64,000 nucleotides of DNA, from NCBI RefSeq assembly GCF_001011115.1, contig NZ_CP008875.1, positions 60,257-124,256 of the forward strand. The letters are read 5' to 3'. The number at the start of each line of letters is the position of its first letter. Positions within the stretch are counted from its first letter, which is position 1. Positions 9,151-17,037 of this stretch are shown one piece after another. This DNA is from Halanaeroarchaeum sulfurireducens. GTDB taxonomy: Archaea; Halobacteriota; Halobacteria; Halobacteriales; Halobacteriaceae. The notes beneath the pieces were generated by a model, which searched no databases, was not told the DNA's origin, and saw nothing but the letters and a program-made list of their open reading frames with translations. The position numbers and the translations under genes were made by a program.

Positions 9151-9729
9151 TCAAAACAATGTATTCTCGTTGAACTTCACATCGACTGTTGTCGGGATCG
9201 CTGTCTTAACGACATCTTTGTCTTCTGGTGAGACCTCTCCGGTCAACCGAAGACATTCGTCTCCCCATTCTTGCGTGATTCGGCTCCCATCAAGATCTTT
9301 TACGGCTTTGTAGACAGTATTCTTTGCCCGCTCTACGTCATAGCCCTCTTCGAGATACGGCATCTCGATTGTAAATTCGACTGTTCGCCCTGCCGCATTA
9401 CGACTGCTTAATGCCGAATCGTAGTTGTCCCAGTGATCTATAAAGTGGAGGTAGACTTCCTCCAGTTTCTCTTGCTGCGACTGGTGGTTTACACCCGGAG
9501 TAAGCTCGAAGCAGATGATGTCTTGGTAGTTCCCCGAGACGTGTGCTGTTTTGAGGCCTTTTAGGTTTTCACTCTTATATGACCCTTCTCTGATTGGATT
9601 CCGTATAATGCGGATTGTTTTCTTCCGATACGTATCGAATGAGCCACTCTGTTTGAGCTCTTCCAGCTGGGATTCGAATTTCTTGTCCCAATTTACGTCC
9701 CAAGGAACATCAGTCGGGAGTTGGCCCAT
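9151..9729 (-). CDS. RelE/ParE-fold toxin with C-terminal extension
   Basis: A 192-residue protein. Residues 15-105 carry the RelE/YafQ toxin pattern: an N-terminal helix (FESQLEELKQSGSFDTYRKK), a strand with RIIRNP, the LKGLKTAHVSGNYQDIICFEL hairpin, and a late HFIDHWDNYD segment where RelE toxins have their HD-Y tail. Such toxins cleave mRNA on the ribosome. About 85 extra residues follow, ending in NENTLF, with no recognised motif; they could be a second domain or part of antitoxin binding. The gene starts 3 nt after the stop of the Panacea-type antitoxin gene (9733-10290), in antitoxin-first order, so the two form an operon. Confidence 0.6.
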   Translation of the reverse strand: MGQLPTDVPWDVNWDKKFESQLEELKQSGSFDTYRKKTIRIIRNPIREGSYKSENLKGLKTAHVSGNYQDIICFELTPGVNHQSQQEKLEEVYLHFIDHWDNYDSALSSRNAAGRTVEFTIEMPYLEEGYDVERAKNTVYKAVKDLDGSRITQEWGDECLRLTGEVSPEDKDVVKTAIPTTVDVKFNENTLF

Positions 9730-9732
9730 CAG

Positions 9733-10290
9733 CTAGGAAAGAAGTCGTTCCATGTCGGCATCTTCCACGGGGTCTCTCTCTGGCTCTCGGGCCATATCCC
9801 TCTCATTCGGGGACATTATGACCTCGTCAATGTACTCGGCGAAATCCATATCCTCTCCGTATTCGTAGTTCTTCCAGAGCCACGTATTCTTCGCACGGTC
9901 AACAAGTTCGTCAGTACTCATCCGCTTCGTCTCCGAGTGTATCTTCCCGATTAGATAGGTCTTCTTCGGAGAGATATTCCCACCAGACAAAGTCGTCGCA
10001 TACTGGCCATCCTCTCGGATCGATATACGACCCTCTTCAACTAATTCGTCTAGGACGTTTGTGATTGCCCGGGAGTAGGGACCGTAATCATACGGCATAA
10101 AATCCGCGTCCGTCAAGCGCTGCCCCGTCTTAATCGCAGTCGCTATCTCTCCGTAGAAGATAAGCTTCTGAATCCGCTTCTCGTAGAGGCCCTCATAGCG
10201 AGAGAGGAACTCTACGACTATTTCCTTCAGCTCCTGCTTATCGTCAGAGTCCAGCTCAAGCGGAGGGTCTTCGGACGCGCTAGGAGCCAT
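9733..10290 (-). CDS. Panacea (DUF4065/SocA-like) antitoxin
   Basis: A 185-residue protein. The segment IQKLIFYGEIATAI followed by FMPYDYGPYSRAITNVLDEL is the hallmark of the Panacea (DUF4065, SocA/GepA) domain, known to act as a versatile antitoxin that can be paired with many toxin folds. Here its partner is the RelE-like protein encoded 3 nt downstream. A charged C-terminal tail (about 140-185) could hold the toxin-neutralising region. The start ATG at 10290 faces a small rightward gene. The context strongly supports a toxin-antitoxin module; direct neutralisation is inference. Confidence 0.7.
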   Translation of the reverse strand: MAPSASEDPPLELDSDDKQELKEIVVEFLSRYEGLYEKRIQKLIFYGEIATAIKTGQRLTDADFMPYDYGPYSRAITNVLDELVEEGRISIREDGQYATTLSGGNISPKKTYLIGKIHSETKRMSTDELVDRAKNTWLWKNYEYGEDMDFAEYIDEVIMSPNERDMAREPERDPVEDADMERLLS

Positions 10291-10328
10291 GATTCTTACA
10301 TCTCAATCTGTGTTACAGTGGCATAAGC

Positions 10329-10694
10329 TTGGTGTTGAGCCATTTTTCCGTGATTTCTCCTCAAACAGCATCTTCATCAAGCATCTATCCCAATCAACGT
10401 ACTCACCGACTATCTGCTGTCACTCAGGTTTCTTCTCAGGAGCAGAGTCAGGAACAGTACATCACTATCGAAGAAATTCACGAGAAAATTAACCGGCTGA
10501 TGACCTCAACAGAGGAGAAGGAGCGCATTGAGGAGCGTGTGGAGGAGTTTGAGTTGGAATTAGAAGACGAAAACCCCGATAAAGACAATATGCTTGATAT
10601 CATCCCTTTCGTACGGGAAACGAGTACCCAACTGGCATCGAGATTGGGGATGGTAGCACTACAGCGCGGTGTTGACCTCCTTGACGCGATTTGA
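10329..10694 (+). CDS. Small coiled-coil protein, start uncertain
   Basis: Rightward frame of up to 121 residues, divergent from the Panacea gene. Residues after about 45 are convincing as protein (acidic, heptad-like EKERIEERVEEFELELE, then a hydrophobic tail ending VDLLDAI). The first 40 residues depend on a TTG start and look less protein-like. An internal ATG at 10500 would give a 64-residue product. No function is recognised. It could be a small membrane-associated or regulatory protein of the islet. Confidence 0.35.
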   Translation: MVLSHFSVISPQTASSSSIYPNQRTHRLSAVTQVSSQEQSQEQYITIEEIHEKINRLMTSTEEKERIEERVEEFELELEDENPDKDNMLDIIPFVRETSTQLASRLGMVALQRGVDLLDAI

Positions 10695-10761
10695 AAAATG
10701 CCCTTCAATACCGACGCAAGAGTTGGGGGAAGTAAAACTTAGTTCGACAACTGTAGCCACG

Positions 10762-11514
10762 TCAGATGAACGCGAAGTAAGTCTGAAAGACTGCGAGGAA
10801 CGCTGGGTACACAATCGCCATCATTCCCATCATCCGAACCGCAGGAACGAACAGGTCGCGCCCCATCGACAGCGATAAGAAGCCATATTTTGGCTCGCGG
10901 ACGTCGGGGTCAATCTCATCTGGAAGGTAGTCGGGCACCTTCTTTGCGTGGCTCTGGCCCATAACCGCGACGACCCGATCCCCGTTCCCCGCGACACCCT
11001 CAATTTTCTCGGCGATTTTCTTGTCGCGGTTGTCACCAGACTTCCGAGTCTCGTGAATTCGCAGTATGATGATTGGCCCAAGGCCGGCCATCAGTAGAGT
11101 CGCGGCGCCGTATACTTGCGCACCGAGAAGACCGAATAGTGCCGAGAGGAAGACGAGGAAGTAGAACAAGACAAACGCTGACGCTACCACCAGTTTGTGC
11201 GAATTCTCGATGAGGGCCGCGTCTGTCTCTCGGGTGTACACCACGTCTGCTCCTTGTCCCTTCGCTATGTCCACCAGCGTCTGGTGGTCGGTGTATAGAA
11301 AGCTAGCGAACAGGTACTCAAAGATCATCATCGCAATACCGAACCAGCCGTGGAGCCAGCCGACTTCAGTTTCATCCTGGCTCCCCTCAACCACGAGCGT
11401 ATCAACTCCCTCGGCGAGGAGTTCTCGCTCTTCTTCGAAGTCGCCTCTGCTGGAGTGGACTTCCCCTTTGATCACTACGTCGCTCGTCGTTTTGAAGTAA
11501 TTGCTACCACTCAT
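10762..11514 (-). CDS. TraB/Tiki-like membrane protein
   Basis: A 250-residue protein using the ATG at 11514, which has GAGG six bases upstream and lies just after the stop of the gene before it. Near the N-terminus VVIKGEVHSS plus GVDTLVVEGSQDE follows the TraB/PrgY/Tiki pattern (a GxxH motif, then a vExD-like strand), and a late VMGQSHAKKVPDYL resembles its second histidine motif. Four or five hydrophobic segments (about 55-75, 110-155, 215-250) make it a membrane protein. TraB-family members are putative membrane metalloproteases; PrgY limits pheromone activity in enterococcal conjugation. Third gene of a leftward cluster with two other membrane proteins. The family call is moderate. Confidence 0.5.
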   Translation of the reverse strand: MSGSNYFKTTSDVVIKGEVHSSRGDFEEERELLAEGVDTLVVEGSQDETEVGWLHGWFGIAMMIFEYLFASFLYTDHQTLVDIAKGQGADVVYTRETDAALIENSHKLVVASAFVLFYFLVFLSALFGLLGAQVYGAATLLMAGLGPIIILRIHETRKSGDNRDKKIAEKIEGVAGNGDRVVAVMGQSHAKKVPDYLPDEIDPDVREPKYGFLSLSMGRDLFVPAVRMMGMMAIVYPAFLAVFQTYFAFI

Positions 11515-11521
11515 GATAACC

Positions 11522-11824
11522 TCAAGGGTTCCACGCATCGACCTCTTTGTGTAGCCCTACGTAGAGGAGGCCGAGGATCCCAACAACTCCCACGAATGGG
11601 TTAGTGACGAAGAATCCGTAGAGCATTGGGCCAGCAAAAAACCCGGCTACGGTGGTGAAGGCGATAGACGCCGCCTTTCCGAACATGGCATCTGATTTTG
11701 TTCTGAATTGTCCACTCCGACCGTGGTAGCCCGCCCTCGACGTCTGCCCGAATAGTCGGGCATTAAACAGAACGCCGACGACAAATCCAACAATCGCACC
11801 TAGATAGACGACCTGAACTGACAT
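11522..11824 (-). CDS. Small membrane protein
   Basis: A 100-residue protein with three hydrophobic segments (about residues 3-20, 48-72 and 74-92) separated by a basic loop (QTSRAGYHGRSGQFRTKSD). No enzyme motif is visible. It lies 6 nt after the upstream gene and 7 nt before the TraB-like gene, so the three are probably co-transcribed and may act as one membrane complex. Function unknown. Confidence 0.6.
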   Translation of the reverse strand: MSVQVVYLGAIVGFVVGVLFNARLFGQTSRAGYHGRSGQFRTKSDAMFGKAASIAFTTVAGFFAGPMLYGFFVTNPFVGVVGILGLLYVGLHKEVDAWNP

Positions 11825-11830
11825 CTGATC

Positions 11831-12232
11831 TTACCCCCCGCCACCACCGAAGATCATCGCACCGACACCGACTGCCGCCAGTGTGTAAGGGAGGGCGTCA
11901 GTCATCGCGTGCTTGACGGCGTTACCGTCATCCGGATTATGTCTATCCATCTGCACCGTGTGGTAGTCGTCGTATTCCCGAATCTGGAAGCTATCCGTAA
12001 TCCGCTGGTCACGGTAAACCTTGTTCGCCCCCATGTGTAGTGACATCGGCGACTCCGTGAACTGTGGCGGTAGGCGCCCAGTGGCCACCTTTGGGATCTT
12101 GACTCTCTTGCCGTACTCCTGCTGAGCCATGTGGAAAGCGGCGTTCCACGAATGCGCTCTTTCCATCACGCTGGCGTATGTGAGGGTGTTACTTAGTAGT
12201 TTTCCTGATATTCTAGATGAAGAAGTCGTCAT
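11831..12232 (-). CDS. Protein with C-terminal membrane anchor, first gene of membrane cluster
   Basis: A 133-residue protein using the ATG at 12232; a longer frame to 12313 runs into the promoter region of the divergent TrmB gene. The body is soluble, with SVMERAHSWNAAFHMAQQEYGKR and a later YDDYHTVQMDRHN. It ends in one hydrophobic helix plus a glycine run (LAAVGVGAMIFGGGGG), a tail-anchor layout. No known domain recognised. It heads the leftward three-gene membrane cluster, opposite a TrmB-type regulator that may control it. Confidence 0.55.
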   Translation of the reverse strand: MTTSSSRISGKLLSNTLTYASVMERAHSWNAAFHMAQQEYGKRVKIPKVATGRLPPQFTESPMSLHMGANKVYRDQRITDSFQIREYDDYHTVQMDRHNPDDGNAVKHAMTDALPYTLAAVGVGAMIFGGGGG

Positions 12233-12304
12233 CAACTTCTTTTGAGTAGTAGTGTGGCTCACCACAGAATTGATGTTGTCTGACTTTATGATATAAGTAG
12301 TAGA

Positions 12305-13042
12305 ATGGAACAATTAGGCGATGAGTTGGGCCGCCTCGGATGGGGAAAGTATGAATCAACTTGTTACCATGCGCTCGTAAAGTTTGGAGAAATGAAGGCG
12401 AGTCAGGTAGCAGCTCGGATCGACGCTCAACCCGCAAAGGTGTATCAGCCGCTAAACAGTCTTCATGAACAGGGATACGTCAAGGTTCGAGGAGAGAATC
12501 CGAAGCGGTATGTCGCTCAGAATCCCCGTCACGTAATCGAAAAAGAACGGGAGCGGTTCGAGGCAGAGTCGGACGAAATTCTCGAAAGTCTCGAAGAAGC
12601 GTGGGAAGTACAGATCGAACGGGGGCCCGACGCCGATGACTCCGCGTGGGTACTGTCTGGACAGGATGGTATGAATACCGAATTGAGGAACCTGATCGAG
12701 GATGCCGAGGATTCCATCATCGGATTCGATACTCGATTAGCCTGGGCCACCCGCGACGTAATTGAAGCAATCGAAGAGGCTCTGGAGAACGATATCGATG
12801 TCAACATCATCGGGACACCGCACTCTTCAGACACATTAGACCGATTAGAAGAATCCGGCGCTACCACGAACATAGACGACAACCACAATCGTTCATCTTA
12901 CTACGTTGTAGACGAAAAGCGAGTGCTCCTGAATATCGGCACACAGGACGCAACACTCTCATTTGAAGATTCAGACGTTGCAAGAATTATGGTGGATGAC
13001 TTTCAAACATACGCGCACGAAGAAGTTGAGGCTCAAACATGA
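12305..13042 (+). CDS. TrmB-family transcriptional regulator
   Basis: A 245-residue protein. Residues 10-70 form the TrmB winged helix (LGWGKYESTCYHALVKFGEMKASQVAARI, then a wing KVRGENPKRYVAQNP). A coiled-coil linker (about 75-105) follows, then a phospholipase-D-like C-terminal sensor domain (SIIGFDTRLAWATRDVIEAI ... NIIGTPHSSDTLDRL) as in archaeal TrmB proteins that sense sugars or other ligands. It is divergent from the membrane cluster and overlaps the next gene by 4 nt (ATGA). Likely role: local regulator of the membrane cluster and of itself. Ligand unknown. Confidence 0.75.
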   Translation: MEQLGDELGRLGWGKYESTCYHALVKFGEMKASQVAARIDAQPAKVYQPLNSLHEQGYVKVRGENPKRYVAQNPRHVIEKERERFEAESDEILESLEEAWEVQIERGPDADDSAWVLSGQDGMNTELRNLIEDAEDSIIGFDTRLAWATRDVIEAIEEALENDIDVNIIGTPHSSDTLDRLEESGATTNIDDNHNRSSYYVVDEKRVLLNIGTQDATLSFEDSDVARIMVDDFQTYAHEEVEAQT

Positions 13043-13497
13043 ACACCAGAAAGATGCTCCCGCTCGCGTTATTGTACGCTCATGAGGAGCATCAGATTGA
13101 CGGGCGTACCCGATTCCAGAAGCTCATTTTCCTGATGCAGATGGAAGGGAATCTGGAAAACTTAACTCCCACCGACACATATCGGTTCGAACCATACGAT
13201 TACGGGCCCTTCTCCAGTAGACTGTACGACGATTTAGATGCTCACATCGAGCGGGGTTTAATCGATGACTCGAAAGAGAAACTTGACGAAGAGGATGACA
13301 TAGTCAAGTACAAGTATCAACTCAAGCCGGAGGGGCGGGATTTTGTCGGAGAAAAGATCTCTGACGGAGATATTGAACGGATAGTCCAAGAGGCAGAACG
13401 GATAGTACGGGAATACGGAGATATTCGGTTGCCAGATCTTATTGATATAGTTTACTCCAAATATCCAGATTATGCAGAGAACAGCGTCCTCAGATGA
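13039..13497 (+). CDS. YwgA/Panacea-like protein coupled to TrmB
   Basis: A 152-residue protein. GRTRFQKLIFLMQ followed by YRFEPYDYGPFSSRLYDDLD is the same signature seen in YwgA and, more distantly, in Panacea antitoxins; compare KLIFYGE and PYDYGPYS in the gene at 9733-10290. The C-terminal half is helical and acidic. It overlaps the TrmB-like gene by 4 nt. No toxin gene follows, so it may act as a partner of TrmB, or as an antitoxin for one of the membrane proteins. The similarity to Panacea is visible; the role is inference. Confidence 0.6.
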   Translation: MNTRKMLPLALLYAHEEHQIDGRTRFQKLIFLMQMEGNLENLTPTDTYRFEPYDYGPFSSRLYDDLDAHIERGLIDDSKEKLDEEDDIVKYKYQLKPEGRDFVGEKISDGDIERIVQEAERIVREYGDIRLPDLIDIVYSKYPDYAENSVLR

Positions 13498-13634
13498 TTA
13501 GACGGCATATTTAACCTCGATAGCTATCTGGACCCCCTTCGAAAGGTCAGACAGATCTTATACAGCTCTCCCCATTTCGGAGGAAAAGCCCTCAAGATCG
13601 ATTTTCTTGGTAAGGAGTCGGTGTCGTCTATTGT

Positions 13635-13654
13635 CCCCTCAAAGGGTGAGGGGG
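13635..13654 (+). promoter_or_regulatory. Leader hairpin before TFB fragment
   Basis: CCCCTC (13635-13640) can pair with GAGGGG (from 13648), or its CCC with the inner GGG (13644-13646). Same design as the other leader hairpins of this window; the TFB-fragment ATG follows 38 nt later. Confidence 0.5.
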
Positions 13655-13692
13655 TCGCAGTGCTGGCGAGTTCCCTGAACACGGTGAGAACG

Positions 13693-13976
13693 ATGGCAAC
13701 CAGAGATATCTACGAAACTGGCTTCGACGAAGACGTCAAAATGGAGTCGAGTGCGAACCAGTGTCCCGAGTGCGACGGCCGGGTCACGACTAACGCTGTG
13801 GAAACGGTATGTGAGGACTGTGACCTGGTCATCGACGAACAACGCATCAATCACGGGCCGGGGTGGCGGGCATACGACGACAAGGAGAGCGAGCGAACGT
13901 GCGCCCCACTCACTGCGGCCCGCCACGATGGAGGCTTGTCGACGGAAATCGGTAGCGGCACCGACGCAAAGGGGAA
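13693..13976 (+). pseudogene. TFB N-terminal fragment
   Basis: About 95 residues from the ATG at 13693 match the intact TFB at 45614-46540 almost residue for residue: MATRDIYETGFDEDV, the zinc-ribbon cysteines CPEC and CEDC, the B-finger region GPGWRAYDDKE and APLTAARHD. The match stops at about GTDAKGNE (near 13976), where the intact gene continues into its cyclin repeats. After that the frame runs on to 14268 without any TFB similarity, over sequence that encodes a primase-like protein in another frame. Both cyclin folds needed for TBP and BRE contact are missing, so it cannot be a working TFB. The zinc ribbon alone could still bind RNA polymerase; that is speculation. Confidence 0.75.
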
Positions 13977-14891
13977 CGAATCCCCGATCGGGAGCAGTGG
14001 GTCTGTTGGCGGGCAGCTGATACTGACGACTCGGCAGACGGGATTTCACTCACACCGATCGATCCGGCGACCGGCGAGCGCGCAACCTTCGATGACGAAG
14101 ATACGTGGAGTGGTTTTGAGGATGCATACGCCACGGCGACGGCGTCCGAACTCGATGTCGACGGACTCGCCTTCTATCCCACACACGATGACCCATTTAC
14201 TGCTGTCGAACTCTCCGCCTGTCGTGATCCTGAGACCGGCGACCTCGATGGCTGGGCCCGGACGGTGATTGAGACGCTTGATTCCTATACTGAAGCTGCA
14301 TACGACGGTCAGACCATTCGGATTATCGTTGCGGGGCAGCCACCGAGTTGGACCTCCGGGCCGATCGACATCTGTGATGCGGAGTTCTACATACCGATTA
14401 CGGGTGATCGGCTGTCGTCGACGCCGGCGACAGTTACCGAGCGAACGACGGAACTCCGGGGTGTCTACAAGGCGTGGAAAGGAGCTGCCGACCCAGCCGA
14501 AGCCGCGGCGACGCTGTCTGTCGTCGATGTTCAGGAATTCGGTGGGTTGCCATCAGAGCCCAGTGTCGACGTTGATTTGAGTGATACCGCAGTCATCGAA
14601 CGGGCACAGTACGGGCCCGCTAGTGACGTCTTCCGGCGGTTATGGACTGGCAGTAGTGCAGGGTATGCAAGTCAAACGGAGGCTGACGTCGCATTCTGCA
14701 GCCAGCTCGCGTATTGGACTGGCGGTGACGGCGAGCAAATAGAACGGCTGGTTCGACAATCGGATCGAAATCGAGCCGAGTGGGTGAGTCTTGTTTCAGA
14801 GGATACGCTGTACGACGAGCGAACTATCGAACAGGCACTCGAGCTTGTCGACGATTACCACGATCCCCAGTCAGAACCTGGTAGGCTTTGA
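13956..14891 (+). pseudogene. NrS-1-polymerase-like primase gene without its start
   Basis: The frame opens just after a stop at 13953-13955 and has no ATG, GTG or TTG until 14265. It reads IPDREQWVCWRAADTDD, then DDEDTWSGFEDAYA and DGLAFYPTHDDPFTAVELSACRD. This is the familiar N-terminal order of haloarchaeal phage/plasmid primase-polymerase proteins of the NrS-1 type. Later DVFRRLWTGSSAGYASQTEADVAF ... LVRQSDRNRAEW is their helix-bundle domain. The reading ends at 14891 soon after this domain, with no helicase part. The 5' end abuts the TFB fragment in a different frame, so a recombination removed the start. Translation from the GTG at 14265 would give only the second half. Confidence 0.65.
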
Positions 14892-14957
14892 GAGCTCTCC
14901 GGATCCCCGATTCAAAAAGCCGGTAAGAATGTACGTCGCGGCCTTGAGTGACTGAGT

Positions 14958-15680
14958 ATGAAATTCAGTGGTGAGATCCTCGTTGAGCACACACATAGCG
15001 AGGTCAAAACACATTGGCTCGAGCGAGCTGGGCCTCAATTAGTTCTTGATATCGACGACGCCGAACTATTGGATGAAGAAATCGAGAACACGATTGAACA
15101 GTACATAGCAGACACGGGGATACATTACGTGGATGAGTTCGCTAGCGGTGGTGACTGGGTGACCTGCCAATTCGGACGAGTTGAAGTTCCTATCGATAGT
15201 TGGCATTGCAAGATTACAGGTACTAACTGTCCGATCCAAGCAAAAATAGATTTAACCGACAAAGAGCGATTCCTCCATGGATGTAACATAGAAGCCTCTG
15301 AGGAGACTGTCCAAGCGAAGTATGATCGCAGCCCAGAAGAGTTCAAGGAAGACATCTGGGACACTGTTACTGACGGTGATTATGAGGGTCATCATCACCA
15401 TCCAGGAACTGCGCCCTGCTCTTTCTGTGAAGACGCTAACCGACGTGACTCGTATTATCTCCCTTGGGAAATGACCAGACTAACCGACCATCTCGGTGAT
15501 TACGAAGATGCCAGATCGTCTGTAGAACTTGTTCAGGAGGGTATTGCGTACAAATTGGGGGACGCTATTTGTTCAACGTGTTTCGTCTCTCTGGAAGAGT
15601 CTTACCCGTCAGTCGATTTCAGTGTGTATGGGATTGATTTGAATACCTATGATACAGTTGAATATACGTTTGAGCCATAG
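14958..15680 (+). CDS. Hypothetical protein with C-terminal zinc-like cysteines
   Basis: A 240-residue acidic protein, not recognised. The N-terminal half looks like beta-rich sequence with SGEILVEHTHSEVKTHWLERAG. A HHHHP run followed by CSFCEDANRRDS (about 150) and CSTCF (about 205) suggests a split four-cysteine zinc site. Base composition is more AT-rich than the gene upstream, suggesting separate acquisition. It stands alone; 265 nt of non-coding sequence follow. Confidence 0.6.
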   Translation: MKFSGEILVEHTHSEVKTHWLERAGPQLVLDIDDAELLDEEIENTIEQYIADTGIHYVDEFASGGDWVTCQFGRVEVPIDSWHCKITGTNCPIQAKIDLTDKERFLHGCNIEASEETVQAKYDRSPEEFKEDIWDTVTDGDYEGHHHHPGTAPCSFCEDANRRDSYYLPWEMTRLTDHLGDYEDARSSVELVQEGIAYKLGDAICSTCFVSLEESYPSVDFSVYGIDLNTYDTVEYTFEP

Positions 15681-15945
15681 ATCCAACGCAGCAATTTGTG
15701 CGATTCGTCAGGACCTGTTCTAGTATTTTTACCACTCCGGGTTTGAACCTCCGTAAATTGGTCCCGATCTGAGAGTGGGCGTTTACACAGGTGTTTCAGG
15801 ACTATTCTGTAGGTTCTGGGTACTGAAACACTCTCGAATCGGTGGCTCTCACCTCCGTAAATCTCCGCGATTATTAGGGGGAGTGAGGGTTGGTTATTCT
15901 TCGAGAGAGGTGTCTAGGTGAGGTATGTTCGAGAGGTGAGGGATA
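15681..15945. other. Intergenic region between convergent genes
   Basis: No gene seen. The octamer CCTCCGTAAAT occurs twice (about 15750 and 15856) in ACCTCCGTAAAT contexts, and several T-tracts could end transcription from both sides. Nothing else is recognised. Confidence 0.4.
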
Positions 15946-16911
15946 TCAGGAGTGGGTGGTGGCTGGTGGTGTCGCGAGGCGGGTGCGAGCGGCGGCGTCG
16001 TAGTGGCGGGCGGACCGGCCGGTGATCGTGTCGATCCGGTCGATGCCGGGACAGTGGTAGTCGGCGTCGGTGTGGCTCTGGTCGAGGTAGCGGTTGCCGA
16101 CTTGGATGCTGTAGTTTTCTGGCGTATCGAACGGCGCGTTCGCGATCCGGCAGTCGACGTCGCTGGCCTCGTGGAGCCGGTTCAGCGTCTCGAAGGCCGT
16201 TTGTCTGTTCTCGAAGATCCAGAGGTGCTGTCGCTCCGGCCGTTCGGCGAAGGTCGCGAACTTCGAACGGGGCATCGTTCGGTCGTGGTGGTCAGTCAGC
16301 ACTTCGGCTTCCCAGGTGGTACCGTCGAGTGCTGTACTCCGAATGTCCGGTTGGGCCTGCCCCTGTTCGCCAGGATACAGCTCGACTGAGCGTCCCTGCT
16401 GGCGCCAGACCGCGGCCACGACGGCGACGCCGGTGCGGTGGAAAAGCGACTCGTCCCAGTCGCCGACGAGGCCGATGTCGGGCTCGTGCTGGTGCTGCGG
16501 GAGGTCGTCGTCGAACAGCCCGGCAAAGAGCGTGTCCATCGCGGTTCGGGCGCTCCGGGTCGGTGTCCACCGAACCTTGCGTCGGAGGATGTACTGCTCC
16601 GTGAGCCACGGCTGTGACTCCTCGCTCTGGCCGCTGTGCCGGTCGTCGACGAGCGTCGGCGACGTCGCGGGGGACTGGAGGTCGGTGAATACATCTTCGT
16701 ATCGTTGCTCCCACTCTGTGTCGGAACAGCCGAGGAGCGTCTGGAGATCTGGCGGACGGTGCCACCCGATGTGATACCGTTGGTCGTCTCGCTCCAGAAC
16801 GGCGCCGTTGTACCACTGCGCGATCGCCCAGAGAATATCGAGCGCCGGCGGGGACCAGTCCTCGAAGACGTCGTCAGCTTGCGTTTGTGTTTCAGGTGGT
16901 GCGCGTACCAT
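15946..16911 (-). CDS. Haloarchaeal protein with nuclease-like C-terminal half
   Basis: A 321-residue protein. The N-terminal 60 residues look like a small helical domain (PPALDILWAIAQWYNGAVLERDDQ). The C-terminal half reads QPDIRSTALDGTTWEAEVLTD, then RSKFATFAERPERQHLWIFENRQTAFETLNRLH. It resembles the end of the coupling ATPase (FDVAGFDAGGEFVWLGEAEL ... IWAFNNRETAIEVLDKLAH): an Asp strand, an ExE-like strand, then the same NRxTAxExLxxL helix. That layout fits a PD-(D/E)XK-type nuclease fold, perhaps a DNA-end or origin-of-transfer binding domain. Exact activity unknown. It is divergent from the HNH gene at 17038. Confidence 0.6.
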   Translation of the reverse strand: MVRAPPETQTQADDVFEDWSPPALDILWAIAQWYNGAVLERDDQRYHIGWHRPPDLQTLLGCSDTEWEQRYEDVFTDLQSPATSPTLVDDRHSGQSEESQPWLTEQYILRRKVRWTPTRSARTAMDTLFAGLFDDDLPQHQHEPDIGLVGDWDESLFHRTGVAVVAAVWRQQGRSVELYPGEQGQAQPDIRSTALDGTTWEAEVLTDHHDRTMPRSKFATFAERPERQHLWIFENRQTAFETLNRLHEASDVDCRIANAPFDTPENYSIQVGNRYLDQSHTDADYHCPGIDRIDTITGRSARHYDAAARTRLATPPATTHS

Positions 16912-17037
16912 TGGTCGTATCCTCGATTATGTTGTTCTAATGGTGCCGTGGCCTTGAAACTCCGTTCCAGCGCGACTCACATAGCGAACTCCAGTTACCA
17001 CCAGAAAATTGTACGATGCCAGGCAATTCGATATACA

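Noticed and set aside
16636..17037. N-terminal extension of the HNH-type gene
   Set aside because: Overlaps the divergent gene at 15946-16911; the HNH motif starts right after the ATG at 17038.
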